From CAZWVM01 sp964637705 (GTDB lineage Bacteria; UBA8481): a stretch of 43,778 nt of DNA. The notes below the pieces were generated by a model. The model worked only from the letters and a program-made list of their open reading frames with translations. It ran no database searches and had not been told where the DNA came from. Positions 15,211-24,058 of the stretch are shown here, piece after piece; the stretch's first letter is position 1; each line of letters opens with the position of its first letter. The position numbers and the translations under genes were made by a program. Location of the stretch: positions 1 through 43,778 of the forward strand of contig CAZWVM010000006.1 in NCBI GenBank assembly GCA_964637705.1, in the 5' to 3' direction.

Positions 15211-15238
15211 GGTACGCGGATTGCTCTGCACTTCAACC

Positions 15239-18200
15239 ATGAGACGATTTACCTATGCCCTCTTGGGCGGCTTTCTGCTGATCTACGCGTTTCAAGGCAT
15301 CCATGCCCTGGCCGGGATTTCGACGGCCATTTCCTCGATCGCATCGGCGAGGCACGCAGGAATCCCATCGACTGCCGACTCCGTCGTCGTGACCAGTTGC
15401 GGACCGCGCGGCAACCTGCGCGGAGCCGGCGACGCCCGCACCCTCCACGTCACGTTCTCCAGGCCGATGGTACCGGTCGAGCTTCCTTCGGCGACGACGA
15501 GGGGGCCGTTCCTCGTCGAGCCCCCGCTTCCGGGTTCCTATCGCTGGTCCGGAACCCAGACGCTGACGTTCGTCGCCGACACCCTGCCTCGGCTCTCGAC
15601 CACGTATCGCGTCACCGTGCCCGCCGGCCTGCGCTCGCTCGACTCCTCGCCGCTCCTCGAAACCTTCACCTTCTCCTTCACCACGCCGCGCATCCGCGTC
15701 GTGCGACTCGACGCGGGGCCGGACGCTTTCGATCTCGCTCCCGATCAACCGCTCGTCCTTCTCTTCACCCAGTCCGTCTCTCCCTCCGCGGTGAAGTCCT
15801 CGACGAGGATCGAGGCGCGCGACGCTCGCCGCCCGGTCCGCTTTCTCGCGCGCCGTCCGCGCGCGGCGGAGTTGAACCAGGGTCTCATGGAGATTCCGAT
15901 CGATCGTCTCGTCGCGATCGAGCCGACCGGCGCGTGGCCGCAAGCCTCGGCGCTCTCGGTGACGATCCTCCCGGGCCTCGCGTCGGCCGAGGGCGAACTC
16001 GGGATGACGGATACCTTCGCCTGGCAGGGGAGGACCTGCGGGCCGCTCGCGCTCCACGGGCTCGGTGACAGCCCCGCCCGGCACCCCTACGATTTCATCC
16101 GCCTCCACTTCTCCTCGCGGGTCAAGCCGCGCGAACTTCTGCGGCGCGTGACCTTCGAGCCGCCGGTCGGGCGAATCTCGCCCGAGGCGCTTCTCTCGAC
16201 GCCCGCGCGCGACATCTATCTCCCCGTCGCCTTCCGCCCGGGATGCACCTACGTCGTCCGGATCGATCGTCGCCTGAAGAGCATCCACGGCCGCGCCCTC
16301 TCCGGGACCGACTCCCTCGTCTTCACGACGCGCGACTACCCGGCCTCCTTCTCCCTGATGAGCGGCCAGGTCGTCCTTCGCGACGATCGCGAACCCCGTC
16401 TCCACGTCACGACGACCAACGTCGAGACCCTGGCCCTGCGCATGGCGAAGGTCACCGCGGAGGAGTTCCTCGGCACGCGGGAGTTCTCGTGGCAGGTCGA
16501 CCGCCCCTGGCGCGTGGCGGGCACGCGCAACGAGTCGATGCGGCACAGGATCCCGATCGACGAATTGACCGGCGGCAAGCGGTCCGGCTTCTACCGCGTC
16601 GAGATCGCGGCGATCGAGGACACGACGTGGAGGAATCCGCGCTCCCTCTTCATCCAGCTCACCACCCTCGGCGTCACCGCCAAGTTCTCGCCCGAGTCCA
16701 CGATCGCCTGGGTGACGCGGCTCTCCGACGCTTCCCCGGTGGAGGGCGCCGAGGTACGGATCCTCGACACCAACGGCCGGATGCTCTGGCAGGGGAGAAG
16801 CGGCCGGCAGGGTTTCGTCCATGCCCCCGGCTGGACCTCGTGGGACGTGCCGGCGGACCCCGAGGATTGGTGGGGAGCACCGGACCTGAGGATCGTGGCG
16901 AACTTCGAGGGAGCGACCGCCGCCATCACGACGCAGTGGAACGAGGGCATCGAGGCCTGGCGCTTCCCGGTTTCTCACATCCCGGGCGGCCGCGGGCGCG
17001 CGGCGCGCGGCGTCGTCTTCTCGGACCGGAACCTCTATCGTCCCGGCGAGACGGTCCATCTCAAGGGACTGATGCGCCTCGCCGACGGCCGCGGCCTCTC
17101 GCGACCCGACTCGGACCGCGTCTTCGTCAAGGTCACGGGCCCCCAGGGCGACGAGTTGAAGACGGAGGTGCGCCCCCTGGCGGGGGGAGCCTTCGATCTC
17201 GACGTCGCGCTGCCGCCCGCGGCGACGCCGGGGTATTACGAGGTTCGCGCCGTCCCCGGAACCTCGGCGCCCCGGGACGAGAACTGGTGGAGCGAGGAGG
17301 CCGCGGCGGTCGAGGGATCCTTCCGCGTCTCGGAGTTCCGGCCGACGCGTCTCTCCGCCACGGTGTCTCTCGGCGGTTCCCGCCTGCGCTTCGGCGGTCG
17401 CGCTCCGGTCTCCGTCACGGGGCGCTCGCTCGCGGGGAGCGCTCTCTCGAACCGCGCGCTCCGCCTCACGGCCCACCTCTCCGTCGCCCCGCCGACCCCC
17501 GAGGACTTCGCCTCCTTCTCCTTCGATCCGCGCGAGGGGTCGTATACGTGGAGCGACGAGGAGAACCCGGCGTCGAGCGAGGAACTGCTCGCGGATCGCT
17601 CCTCCCGGCTCGACGGGAGCGGGACGTGGAATCAACCCCTGCGCATCCCCTCCGACTTTCCCCGCGCGATGCGCGGCATGAACCCGCACGGCCGTCCCCT
17701 GACCGACGGGCTCCTCTCGGTCGAGGCCACGGTCACCGACCTCTCGAACCAGAGCGTCTCGGCCCGCGCGAGCCGGCTCGTGGAGCGCGGTTCCTTCCTT
17801 GCCGGCATTCGCGCCGAGGAATGCTTCGTCCCCGTGAACCGTGCGACGCGTCTCCTCGGCATCGCCCTCGACCGGTCCGAGCGCCCGGCGCCCGGCCGGG
17901 AGATCCGTTTCACCGTGGTCCGCCGTTCGTGGGAGAACCGCCGCAACCGCACGGTGGGCGGCGGCGTCTGGGTCTCCCGGCCCGTCGACCGCGTCGTCGC
18001 GACCGGCACCGTCCTTTCCGATTCGCGTCCCGTTCCCTTCTCCTTCACCCCGGAAAAGGGCGGCTACTATATCGCCTTCGCCGAGGTCGAGGACGATCGA
18101 GGACGCGTGATGCGCGGCGCGTGCGGCTTCTACTCGTGGGGCGGCGACGCCTCCTGGTGGCGCGGCAACGACGACCGGGTCGAGCTCATGCCGGAGCGCG

Positions 18201-20950
18201 CCTCCTACAAGCCGGGCGAGACCGCGCGGATTCTCGTCCGATCCCCCTTCGCCCACGCCCGGGCGTGGGTCACGGTCGAGCGCGAGGGCGTCATCTCCAG
18301 CCGGCTCGTCGACTTCACGGATCCCGCGCCTCTCATCGAGGTGCCGATCCGCGAGGAGCACGTGCCGAACGTGCACGTGGCCGTCACGCTCATCCATGCC
18401 GGCTCCGGCCCGGTGGAGGGAACGCCGGTGAGGATCGGTCTCGTGGGTCTCAAGGTCGATCCGCGCGGCCGCCGCGTGGAACCCGAGATCGTCTGCGACC
18501 GGCCGGAATACCGGCCCGGCGACACGGTGACCATGCGGGTGCGCGTGAAGGGCGCGGGGCGCGTCTCGCCCGCGGACCTGACGATCGCGGTCGCGGACGA
18601 GGGCGTCATCTCTCTGACCGGTTATCGCTTCCCCGACCCGATCCCGGTCTTCTTCGAGCCCCACCCGCACCGCGTCACCACCGCGGAGCTGCGCACGCAC
18701 CTGGTGGACGGCAGGACTCTCGGGGAGAAGGGCGAGGAGGCGGGCGGCGGCGGAGGAGAGTCGGGCCGGAACGACGCGTGGATGCGGCGCGATTTCAAGC
18801 CGCTCGCCGCCTGGTTCAGCCGCGTCCGGACCGACGAGAACGGCCTCGCGACCGTCTCCTTCCGCCTGCCCGACGCGATCACGACCTGGCGCGTCCTGGT
18901 GCTGGCCGCGGATGACGCCGAGCGTTTCGGGCGTTCCGACATGACCTTCCTGTCCCGCCGTCCGCTCGTCCTGGAGCCGGCCCTGCCGCGCGTCGTGCGC
19001 GCCGGCGACACGGTCGAGGCCGGGGTTCTCGTCCGCAACCTCTCCCGGTCGCCCGGCGTCGTCGAGGTGACCTGCGAGGCGAACGGAGTCGTCTTCGACG
19101 GCCTGCGGGCTTCCTCGGGATCGGCGCGACGGGTTCGTCTCGGCGCCGAGAGCGACACGGTCGTCTCGTGGCGGTTCGCGCTCGCCCCGTCGGCCGCGAT
19201 CGACTCGATCGTCTTCCGCTTCACCGGCCGGCTTTCCGGCGGACCGGGCGAGGAGATCTCCCGCGACGCGATCGAGAACGCGCTGCCGGTCGCGCGGGAA
19301 CGCGCCGAGGACCTGGCGGCGGTCTCCGGCGATCTCGTCGGTGCGGAGCACCGGGAGACGGTCCGCGTGCCGTCCGACGCGGCGCCCTCGGCGGGTGGGC
19401 TCTCCGTGAGGCTCTCCTCGACCGCCTTCGTGCAGCTCTCCGGGGCGGCCGATTACCTCTTCTCCTATCCCTACGGCTGCCTGGAGCAAAGAACCTCGGC
19501 GGTTCTCCCGGTCATCGAGTTCGGCGACATCGCGTCTCGCTTCGGCCTGAAGTCGCTGCCGGGCGGGCGCGAAGAGGCGAAGCGGATCGTGGAGGAGTAT
19601 CTTCGGGGGCTCGCGGGTTTCCAGTGCGCGGACGGCGGATTCTGCCTCTGGAAGGGCGGGGACCATTCCTATCCGTATCTCACGGCGATCGTCGTGGACG
19701 CGGTCGTGCGTGCCCGGCAGGCGGGCTATGCCGTGGACGACGCGGTCCTGTCGAAGGCGACGTCGTACCTCGCGCGGCAGGTGCGCGATCGTCGCGCCGC
19801 GTCCGGTCTGCCGTACGACCTGCGCGCGGCCTGGGCGTCGGACGCGCGCGCCCTCGAGGCGCTGGCGCGGGCCGGCCTCGTCAAGACCGCCGACCTCGAG
19901 CCGTCCTTCCGCGAGCGCGAGCGCCTGCCCCTCATCGGGCTGGCCTCCCTTTACCGCGCCGCCGCCCTCGCGAACGCCGACGCCGCGCTGCGCGCCGATC
20001 TGCGGCGCCTGATGATGAACGGCCTGCGGATCGCCTCGAACACGGCTCACTTCGAGGAGAGCGACGAGCGGGGATTGGGCTGGGTCTATCACACGAACGC
20101 GACGGCGACCGCCGAATGCCTGCGCGCGATTCTCGAGAGCGGCGACGATTTCCCGGAGGCGCCGAAGGTCGCTCGCTGGCTGGTGCGCGAGCGCCGGAAC
20201 GGCCGCTGGAGGAGCACGCGCGAGAACGCGGCGGTCTTCTCCGCGCTCGGGGCCTACTTCCGCCGCTACGAGGCCGCGGAGCCGGACCTGTCGGCCTCGG
20301 CGCTTCTCGCCGGCCTCCCTCTCGTCGAACGGCGTTTCTCCGGACGCACGACCGACGTCGCCGAGGGGACGATGCCGATGGCGGGACTCGCGGCCCGCCA
20401 CGCGGGTGACGCGGTGCCGGTCGTGATCGCCTCGCGCGGGGCGGGGCGGCTCTACTACGAGATCCGGCTCGCCGGGACGCGCACGTCCGACACCGCGGCG
20501 CGCGATCTCGGATTCGCGGTGGAGAGGAGCCTGGAGACCCTGGACGGGCGCCCGGCCGATCCGCGGCGCCTGCGCTGCGGCGAGACGTACCGGCTCGTCA
20601 CCGTCGTGACCACGGTCCAGGACCGCCTCTTCGCGGCGGTCGAATCGCCCTTGCCCGCGGGCCTCGAGGCGGTCGACCTCTCGCTCGCGACGGAGCGCCA
20701 GGATCTCGGGCGCTTCGCCGGCCGGAGCGGGAGCCCGTGGTGGAGCGGCTTCCAGCGCACGGAGCTCCGCGACGACCGCGTCCGGTTCTTCGCCGACGCA
20801 CTGCCCGCGGGCCGCTACAGGCTCGTCGCGCTCGTCCGCGCCACCGTGGCCGGAGACTTCGCCTGGCCCGCGGCGCGCTGCGAGGCGATGTACGAGCCCG
20901 AGGTGTACGGGCGGACGTCGCCGGAGCGTGCGAAGGTGTCGGCGCGATGA
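15239..20950 (+). CDS. Bacterial alpha-2-macroglobulin family protein (YfhM-like)
   Basis: A 1903-residue periplasmic protease-trapping protein. It has an N-terminal signal/anchor (MRRFTYALLGGFLLIYAF), a series of MG beta-domains (for example FSDRNLYRPGETVHLKGLMR), and a Gly-rich bait-like segment near 1160-1185 (GEEAGGGGGESGRND). A typical post-bait stretch follows (AWFSRVRTDENGLATVSFRL), then the thioester site YPYGCLEQ with Cys at about 1414, then an alpha/alpha thioester domain. The intact CLEQ means covalent trapping is possible. ATG 15239 is chosen because the signal begins there; the upstream open frame is AT-rich noise. Unlike E. coli YfhM no lipobox Cys follows the signal. The stop overlaps pbpC by 4 nt; this pairing is well known and suggests periplasmic protection coupled to wall repair. 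Confidence 0.95.
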   Translation: MRRFTYALLGGFLLIYAFQGIHALAGISTAISSIASARHAGIPSTADSVVVTSCGPRGNLRGAGDARTLHVTFSRPMVPVELPSATTRGPFLVEPPLPGSYRWSGTQTLTFVADTLPRLSTTYRVTVPAGLRSLDSSPLLETFTFSFTTPRIRVVRLDAGPDAFDLAPDQPLVLLFTQSVSPSAVKSSTRIEARDARRPVRFLARRPRAAELNQGLMEIPIDRLVAIEPTGAWPQASALSVTILPGLASAEGELGMTDTFAWQGRTCGPLALHGLGDSPARHPYDFIRLHFSSRVKPRELLRRVTFEPPVGRISPEALLSTPARDIYLPVAFRPGCTYVVRIDRRLKSIHGRALSGTDSLVFTTRDYPASFSLMSGQVVLRDDREPRLHVTTTNVETLALRMAKVTAEEFLGTREFSWQVDRPWRVAGTRNESMRHRIPIDELTGGKRSGFYRVEIAAIEDTTWRNPRSLFIQLTTLGVTAKFSPESTIAWVTRLSDASPVEGAEVRILDTNGRMLWQGRSGRQGFVHAPGWTSWDVPADPEDWWGAPDLRIVANFEGATAAITTQWNEGIEAWRFPVSHIPGGRGRAARGVVFSDRNLYRPGETVHLKGLMRLADGRGLSRPDSDRVFVKVTGPQGDELKTEVRPLAGGAFDLDVALPPAATPGYYEVRAVPGTSAPRDENWWSEEAAAVEGSFRVSEFRPTRLSATVSLGGSRLRFGGRAPVSVTGRSLAGSALSNRALRLTAHLSVAPPTPEDFASFSFDPREGSYTWSDEENPASSEELLADRSSRLDGSGTWNQPLRIPSDFPRAMRGMNPHGRPLTDGLLSVEATVTDLSNQSVSARASRLVERGSFLAGIRAEECFVPVNRATRLLGIALDRSERPAPGREIRFTVVRRSWENRRNRTVGGGVWVSRPVDRVVATGTVLSDSRPVPFSFTPEKGGYYIAFAEVEDDRGRVMRGACGFYSWGGDASWWRGNDDRVELMPERASYKPGETARILVRSPFAHARAWVTVEREGVISSRLVDFTDPAPLIEVPIREEHVPNVHVAVTLIHAGSGPVEGTPVRIGLVGLKVDPRGRRVEPEIVCDRPEYRPGDTVTMRVRVKGAGRVSPADLTIAVADEGVISLTGYRFPDPIPVFFEPHPHRVTTAELRTHLVDGRTLGEKGEEAGGGGGESGRNDAWMRRDFKPLAAWFSRVRTDENGLATVSFRLPDAITTWRVLVLAADDAERFGRSDMTFLSRRPLVLEPALPRVVRAGDTVEAGVLVRNLSRSPGVVEVTCEANGVVFDGLRASSGSARRVRLGAESDTVVSWRFALAPSAAIDSIVFRFTGRLSGGPGEEISRDAIENALPVARERAEDLAAVSGDLVGAEHRETVRVPSDAAPSAGGLSVRLSSTAFVQLSGAADYLFSYPYGCLEQRTSAVLPVIEFGDIASRFGLKSLPGGREEAKRIVEEYLRGLAGFQCADGGFCLWKGGDHSYPYLTAIVVDAVVRARQAGYAVDDAVLSKATSYLARQVRDRRAASGLPYDLRAAWASDARALEALARAGLVKTADLEPSFRERERLPLIGLASLYRAAALANADAALRADLRRLMMNGLRIASNTAHFEESDERGLGWVYHTNATATAECLRAILESGDDFPEAPKVARWLVRERRNGRWRSTRENAAVFSALGAYFRRYEAAEPDLSASALLAGLPLVERRFSGRTTDVAEGTMPMAGLAARHAGDAVPVVIASRGAGRLYYEIRLAGTRTSDTAARDLGFAVERSLETLDGRPADPRRLRCGETYRLVTVVTTVQDRLFAAVESPLPAGLEAVDLSLATERQDLGRFAGRSGSPWWSGFQRTELRDDRVRFFADALPAGRYRLVALVRATVAGDFAWPAARCEAMYEPEVYGRTSPERAKVSAR

Positions 20951-23115
20951 GAATGATCGAGGCCGTGAGGAGCGTGGCGGCGCGCATCAAGACCCGAATG
21001 GAGATCTTCGTTGTGGAGCGGATTCCGAGGTCGTTCCGAGACACGATGCCGGAAAGGACGACCGAGGCCTCGGAGCCCGGCAGGAGGCCGGGCGAGAATG
21101 AGCGAAGCAACGAGGATCTCCCATCGCGGGGGAGCAAGTCGAAGACCAGGACGCGCTTCAAGGCATTGAGACCACTTCGCGCCATGGCATGGCTCGCGGC
21201 CGCCGCGGTCATCCTCGCCTGGGGTCTGATCGCTTTCATTCCCTATCCGGCCGAGCGGCTCGACCCGGCCCGCGTCTCGTCGCGGCGCTTCGTCGACCGG
21301 AACGGCGAGGACCTCCGCATCGTCCCGACGGGTTCCGGCGCGCGGCTCGAGTGGACGGGGATCGACGAGATGGGGCCGTGGATCGGACCGGCGACGGTCG
21401 CGATCGAGGACCACCGCTTCGAGTCGCACGGCGGGATCGATCCCCTCGGCCTGGCCCGCGCGGTCGTGACGAACCTGGTCGAGCGACGCCTTGTCGCCGG
21501 CGGCTCGACGATCACCCAGCAGCTCGCGAAGAACCTTCTGCCGGCCGACCGGCGCGGGCGGACGCTGGCGCGCAAGATCGCGGAGACGTGGGACGCGCTG
21601 AGGCTCGAGCGGCGCCTCTCGAAGCGGCAGATCCTGGAGCAGTATCTCAATCGCGTCTCGTACGGCAGCCGCGCGCAGGGCGTGACGGCGGCGGCCCGGC
21701 AGTATTTCGGCAAGTCGCCCGATCGCCTGACGCTCTCCGAGGCGGCGCTCCTCGCCGGCCTGCCCCAGGCCCCGGCGAACCTCTCGCCGTACCGCCACCC
21801 GGAGCGCGCCCAGGCGCGGCAGAGGCTGGTGCTCAGGCGCATGCGCGAGACGGGAATGATCTCCGAGGCCGATTTCCGCCGCGCGCTCGCGGAGCCGCTC
21901 GCCTACGCCGCGCCGGAACCGGTCTTCCGGGCCGAGCATTTCATCGGGTCGATCGAGCGGGGGGAGTTCGGGGCCGTCCCGGACGGCGCCGAGGTCCGAA
22001 CGACGATCGATCTCGCGCTCCAGACGTCGGCCGAGGGGATCCTGCGGCGGCACGTCGAGAGGCTGGCGGAGAAGCGGGTCACGCAGGCCGCCGCCGTCAT
22101 CCTCGACGCCGAGGACGGCTCCATCCTCGCGTGGGTCGGGTCCACGGGATTCTTCGACGGGAGCCAGGTCGACGGCGTGACGAGCCTGAGGCAGCCCGGC
22201 TCGACGCTGAAGCCCTTCACCTACGCCCTGGCGTTCGAGCGCGGGATGACGGGCGCGGACCTCCTCGCGGATGTCCCGATGGAGGATTGTCCCGACGGCT
22301 ACCAGCCGCGGAACTACGATCGCGATTTCCACGGCCCGGTGCGCGCCCGCGAGGCGCTCGCCTGCTCCTACAACGTCCCGGCCGTCCGCGTCCTGAAGGA
22401 CCGCGTCGGCGTCCCGGCCCTGCTCGAGTTCCTTCGCCGTGCGGGCATGACCTGCCTCGACCGGGAGGCTTCTCACTACGGGTTGGCCCTCACGCTCGGA
22501 GCCGGCGAGGTGAGGCTGTTGGACCTGGCGCGGGCCTACGGGATGCTCGCGCGCGGGGGGCGCGCCCTGGAGGCGCGGGCGTTCCTCGACCGGGATCCCG
22601 CGGAAGGGGAGAGGCTGCTCCCGGAGGAGTCCGCGGCGCAGGTCGTCTCGATCCTCTCGGACGACAACGCCCGCCGACCGGCCTTCGGGAGCGGCGGCCC
22701 CTTGTCGTTCGGCTTCCCCGTGGCGGCCAAGACGGGCACGTCGAAGGACTTCCGGGACAACTGGACGGTCGGCTTCACGCCGCGACACGTCGTCGCGGTA
22801 TGGGTCGGCAACTTCGACGGCGCGCCGATGCGGGGCGTCACGGGCATCACGGGCGCCGCGCCGCTCTTCCACGACCTGATCTCACTGGTCGGCCGCGGAG
22901 ACGGGTCGTTCGTCGTCCCCGACGGCCTGGTGGAGGTCGAGGTCTGCGCTCTCTCCGGGAGCCGGCCCGGTCCGGGTTGCGCGGCCTGCGCGCGCGAGCT
23001 CGTCCCGGCCCGCGCCGTTCCCTCCGAAGCGTGCGGGTTCCACGTCGTCTCGGGCGACCGCGTCGCGACCGTCATCCCGGCCGCCTACCGACCGGACGGC
23101 TTCCGGCCGATGTGA
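20947..23115 (+). CDS. pbpC: Penicillin-binding protein 1C-type peptidoglycan polymerase
   Basis: A 722-residue bifunctional class A penicillin-binding protein anchored by one helix (about 80-100). Glycosyltransferase: EDHRFESHGG (E154), GGSTITQQLAKN, EQYLNRV and LSEAALLAGLPQAP. Transpeptidase: SxxK as PGSTLKPF (S419, K422), SxN as CSYN (S474), KTGT as AAKTGTSKDF (K595). It therefore both polymerises and cross-links glycan. Two oddities: about 79 mostly charged residues precede the membrane helix (a start at 21184 is possible but has no ribosome-binding site), and the protein ends soon after the transpeptidase domain, without the BiPBP_C domain that usually closes PBP1C. The ATGA overlap with the alpha-2-macroglobulin gene supports start 20947 and a two-gene operon. 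Confidence 0.93.
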   Translation: MRMIEAVRSVAARIKTRMEIFVVERIPRSFRDTMPERTTEASEPGRRPGENERSNEDLPSRGSKSKTRTRFKALRPLRAMAWLAAAAVILAWGLIAFIPYPAERLDPARVSSRRFVDRNGEDLRIVPTGSGARLEWTGIDEMGPWIGPATVAIEDHRFESHGGIDPLGLARAVVTNLVERRLVAGGSTITQQLAKNLLPADRRGRTLARKIAETWDALRLERRLSKRQILEQYLNRVSYGSRAQGVTAAARQYFGKSPDRLTLSEAALLAGLPQAPANLSPYRHPERAQARQRLVLRRMRETGMISEADFRRALAEPLAYAAPEPVFRAEHFIGSIERGEFGAVPDGAEVRTTIDLALQTSAEGILRRHVERLAEKRVTQAAAVILDAEDGSILAWVGSTGFFDGSQVDGVTSLRQPGSTLKPFTYALAFERGMTGADLLADVPMEDCPDGYQPRNYDRDFHGPVRAREALACSYNVPAVRVLKDRVGVPALLEFLRRAGMTCLDREASHYGLALTLGAGEVRLLDLARAYGMLARGGRALEARAFLDRDPAEGERLLPEESAAQVVSILSDDNARRPAFGSGGPLSFGFPVAAKTGTSKDFRDNWTVGFTPRHVVAVWVGNFDGAPMRGVTGITGAAPLFHDLISLVGRGDGSFVVPDGLVEVEVCALSGSRPGPGCAACARELVPARAVPSEACGFHVVSGDRVATVIPAAYRPDGFRPM

Positions 23116-23189
23116 TTTCCTGGAGGCGCGCTAGGGAGGATCCCGTGGCTCCGGGGAGCGGAGGGTGGTGCACGGGGTCGCTCGGGAGC

Positions 23190-23206
23190 TATACTGCCTT
23201 CGGAGG
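23190..23206 (+). promoter_or_regulatory. -10 box and ribosome-binding site before the DUF6882-like gene
   Basis: A -10 TATACT (23190-23195) is followed by GGAGG (23202-23206), 5 nt before the ATG at 23212. No good -35 box is seen. The leader would be about 10 nt, just long enough to hold the ribosome-binding site. Confidence 0.45.
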
Positions 23207-23211
23207 CGCTC

Positions 23212-23934
23212 ATGCAACCGAAGACGCAGGCCGTGTTCGACTCTCTCGTCGCGGCCGCCCTCGACAAGCAGTATCTCCTGGGGGATTTTCTCGGGGACGA
23301 TTACACGTGGGAATTCGAGATGGCGACGGGTGAACTGAGATTCACCCTGGCCGACACGTCGGCCCGCAACCGGACCGTCTTTCCCGCCCAGATCCTGGGG
23401 ACCGAATCCGAGGAGAGCGGAACCTGGATGTGGAGCTGGGCGAACGAGGCGAGCGAGATACCCCCGGCTCTCGTCAGTACGGCCCGCGGCCTGAAGGAGT
23501 GGGGGGAACGGGAAGGCGTCGAGGAGTTCGTCCAGCCGAGGTCTTGGACCTCGGCCATCGATGGGCACGCGATCGCCCTGATGGCGAGCGGGCTGACGGA
23601 GGCGAGCTTCTACTTCAAGGGCTCCTACGAGAACGGGGCCGCCTATTTCCTGGTCAAGGACGAATCCTACAGGAGGTTCGCGGGGGACCCCGTCGCGCGC
23701 ATCGCCACGTATTTTCCCGGCATGCTCGGCTCCTCCGGCCTGCCCATCGCGGATCACAAGGCCGCCTTCACGGGGTATCTCCATCACTTCGGCATGGCGA
23801 TCACGGCGTCATCCCAGGACGGTCCCGAAGGCGGCGCGATCGTGGGCACGCTGCCGGACGGCCGGAGCCTTGTCGGGCTCTTCGACGTCGAGGGACGGCT
23901 CGAAGAGTTGATCGCGGGCGACGCCGGGGAGTAG
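23212..23934 (+). CDS. DUF6882-like protein of unknown function
   Basis: A 240-residue cytosolic protein without signal or membrane segment. The pattern WEFEMATGELRFTLAD, FPAQILGTESEESGTWMWSW and ANEASEIPPAL matches what I recall of the DUF6882 family (a beta-rich domain that ends a strand with GTWxWxWAN). No catalytic residues are recognisable. It has its own -10 box and a good ribosome-binding site and is followed by 120 nt of non-coding sequence, so it is probably monocistronic. Confidence 0.75.
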   Translation: MQPKTQAVFDSLVAAALDKQYLLGDFLGDDYTWEFEMATGELRFTLADTSARNRTVFPAQILGTESEESGTWMWSWANEASEIPPALVSTARGLKEWGEREGVEEFVQPRSWTSAIDGHAIALMASGLTEASFYFKGSYENGAAYFLVKDESYRRFAGDPVARIATYFPGMLGSSGLPIADHKAAFTGYLHHFGMAITASSQDGPEGGAIVGTLPDGRSLVGLFDVEGRLEELIAGDAGE

Positions 23935-24046
23935 CCTCGCGGCCCTGCCGGCCTCATGCGGCGGTCGGCCGGCGTCGCCGTTCCGAACCGGAGGAAAAGC
24001 CTGACGTGGTTCGTCCTTGAAGTGGCCATGTGGTGCCTTCACACCC

Positions 24047-24052
24047 TATACT
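24047..24052 (+). promoter_or_regulatory. -10 box 6 nt before the solute-binding-like gene start
   Basis: TATACT at 24047-24052 is followed by CGACCG and then the ATG at 24059. No convincing -35 box or ribosome-binding site is seen. The layout predicts a leaderless transcript for the three-gene sensor operon. Confidence 0.4.
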
Positions 24053-24058
24053 CGACCG

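Larger units (their letters stand above)
14935..15238. other. AT-rich divergent control region (cys operon / alpha-2-macroglobulin)
   Basis: About 300 bases of conspicuously AT-rich sequence with no credible gene, between genes of very high GC. It contains the cys operon promoter (14970-14997), a -10 candidate for the plus-strand gene (15205-15210), and two short dyads: TGTGT-N7-ACACA (15097-15113) and ACAC-N6-GTGT (15131-15144). These could be regulator sites. The frames open across it are low-complexity and not protein-like. Confidence 0.6.

Noticed and set aside
15056..15238. 61-residue N-terminal extension of the alpha-2-macroglobulin
   Set aside because: It is encoded by AT-rich intergenic sequence unlike the gene, and a proper signal sequence starts at 15239.
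15233..20401. Very long minus-strand open frame (over 1700 codons) opposite the alpha-2-macroglobulin gene
   Set aside because: Antisense shadow of GC-rich codons: Arg/Glu/Gly-rich, no motifs, and the plus strand encodes a clear family protein.
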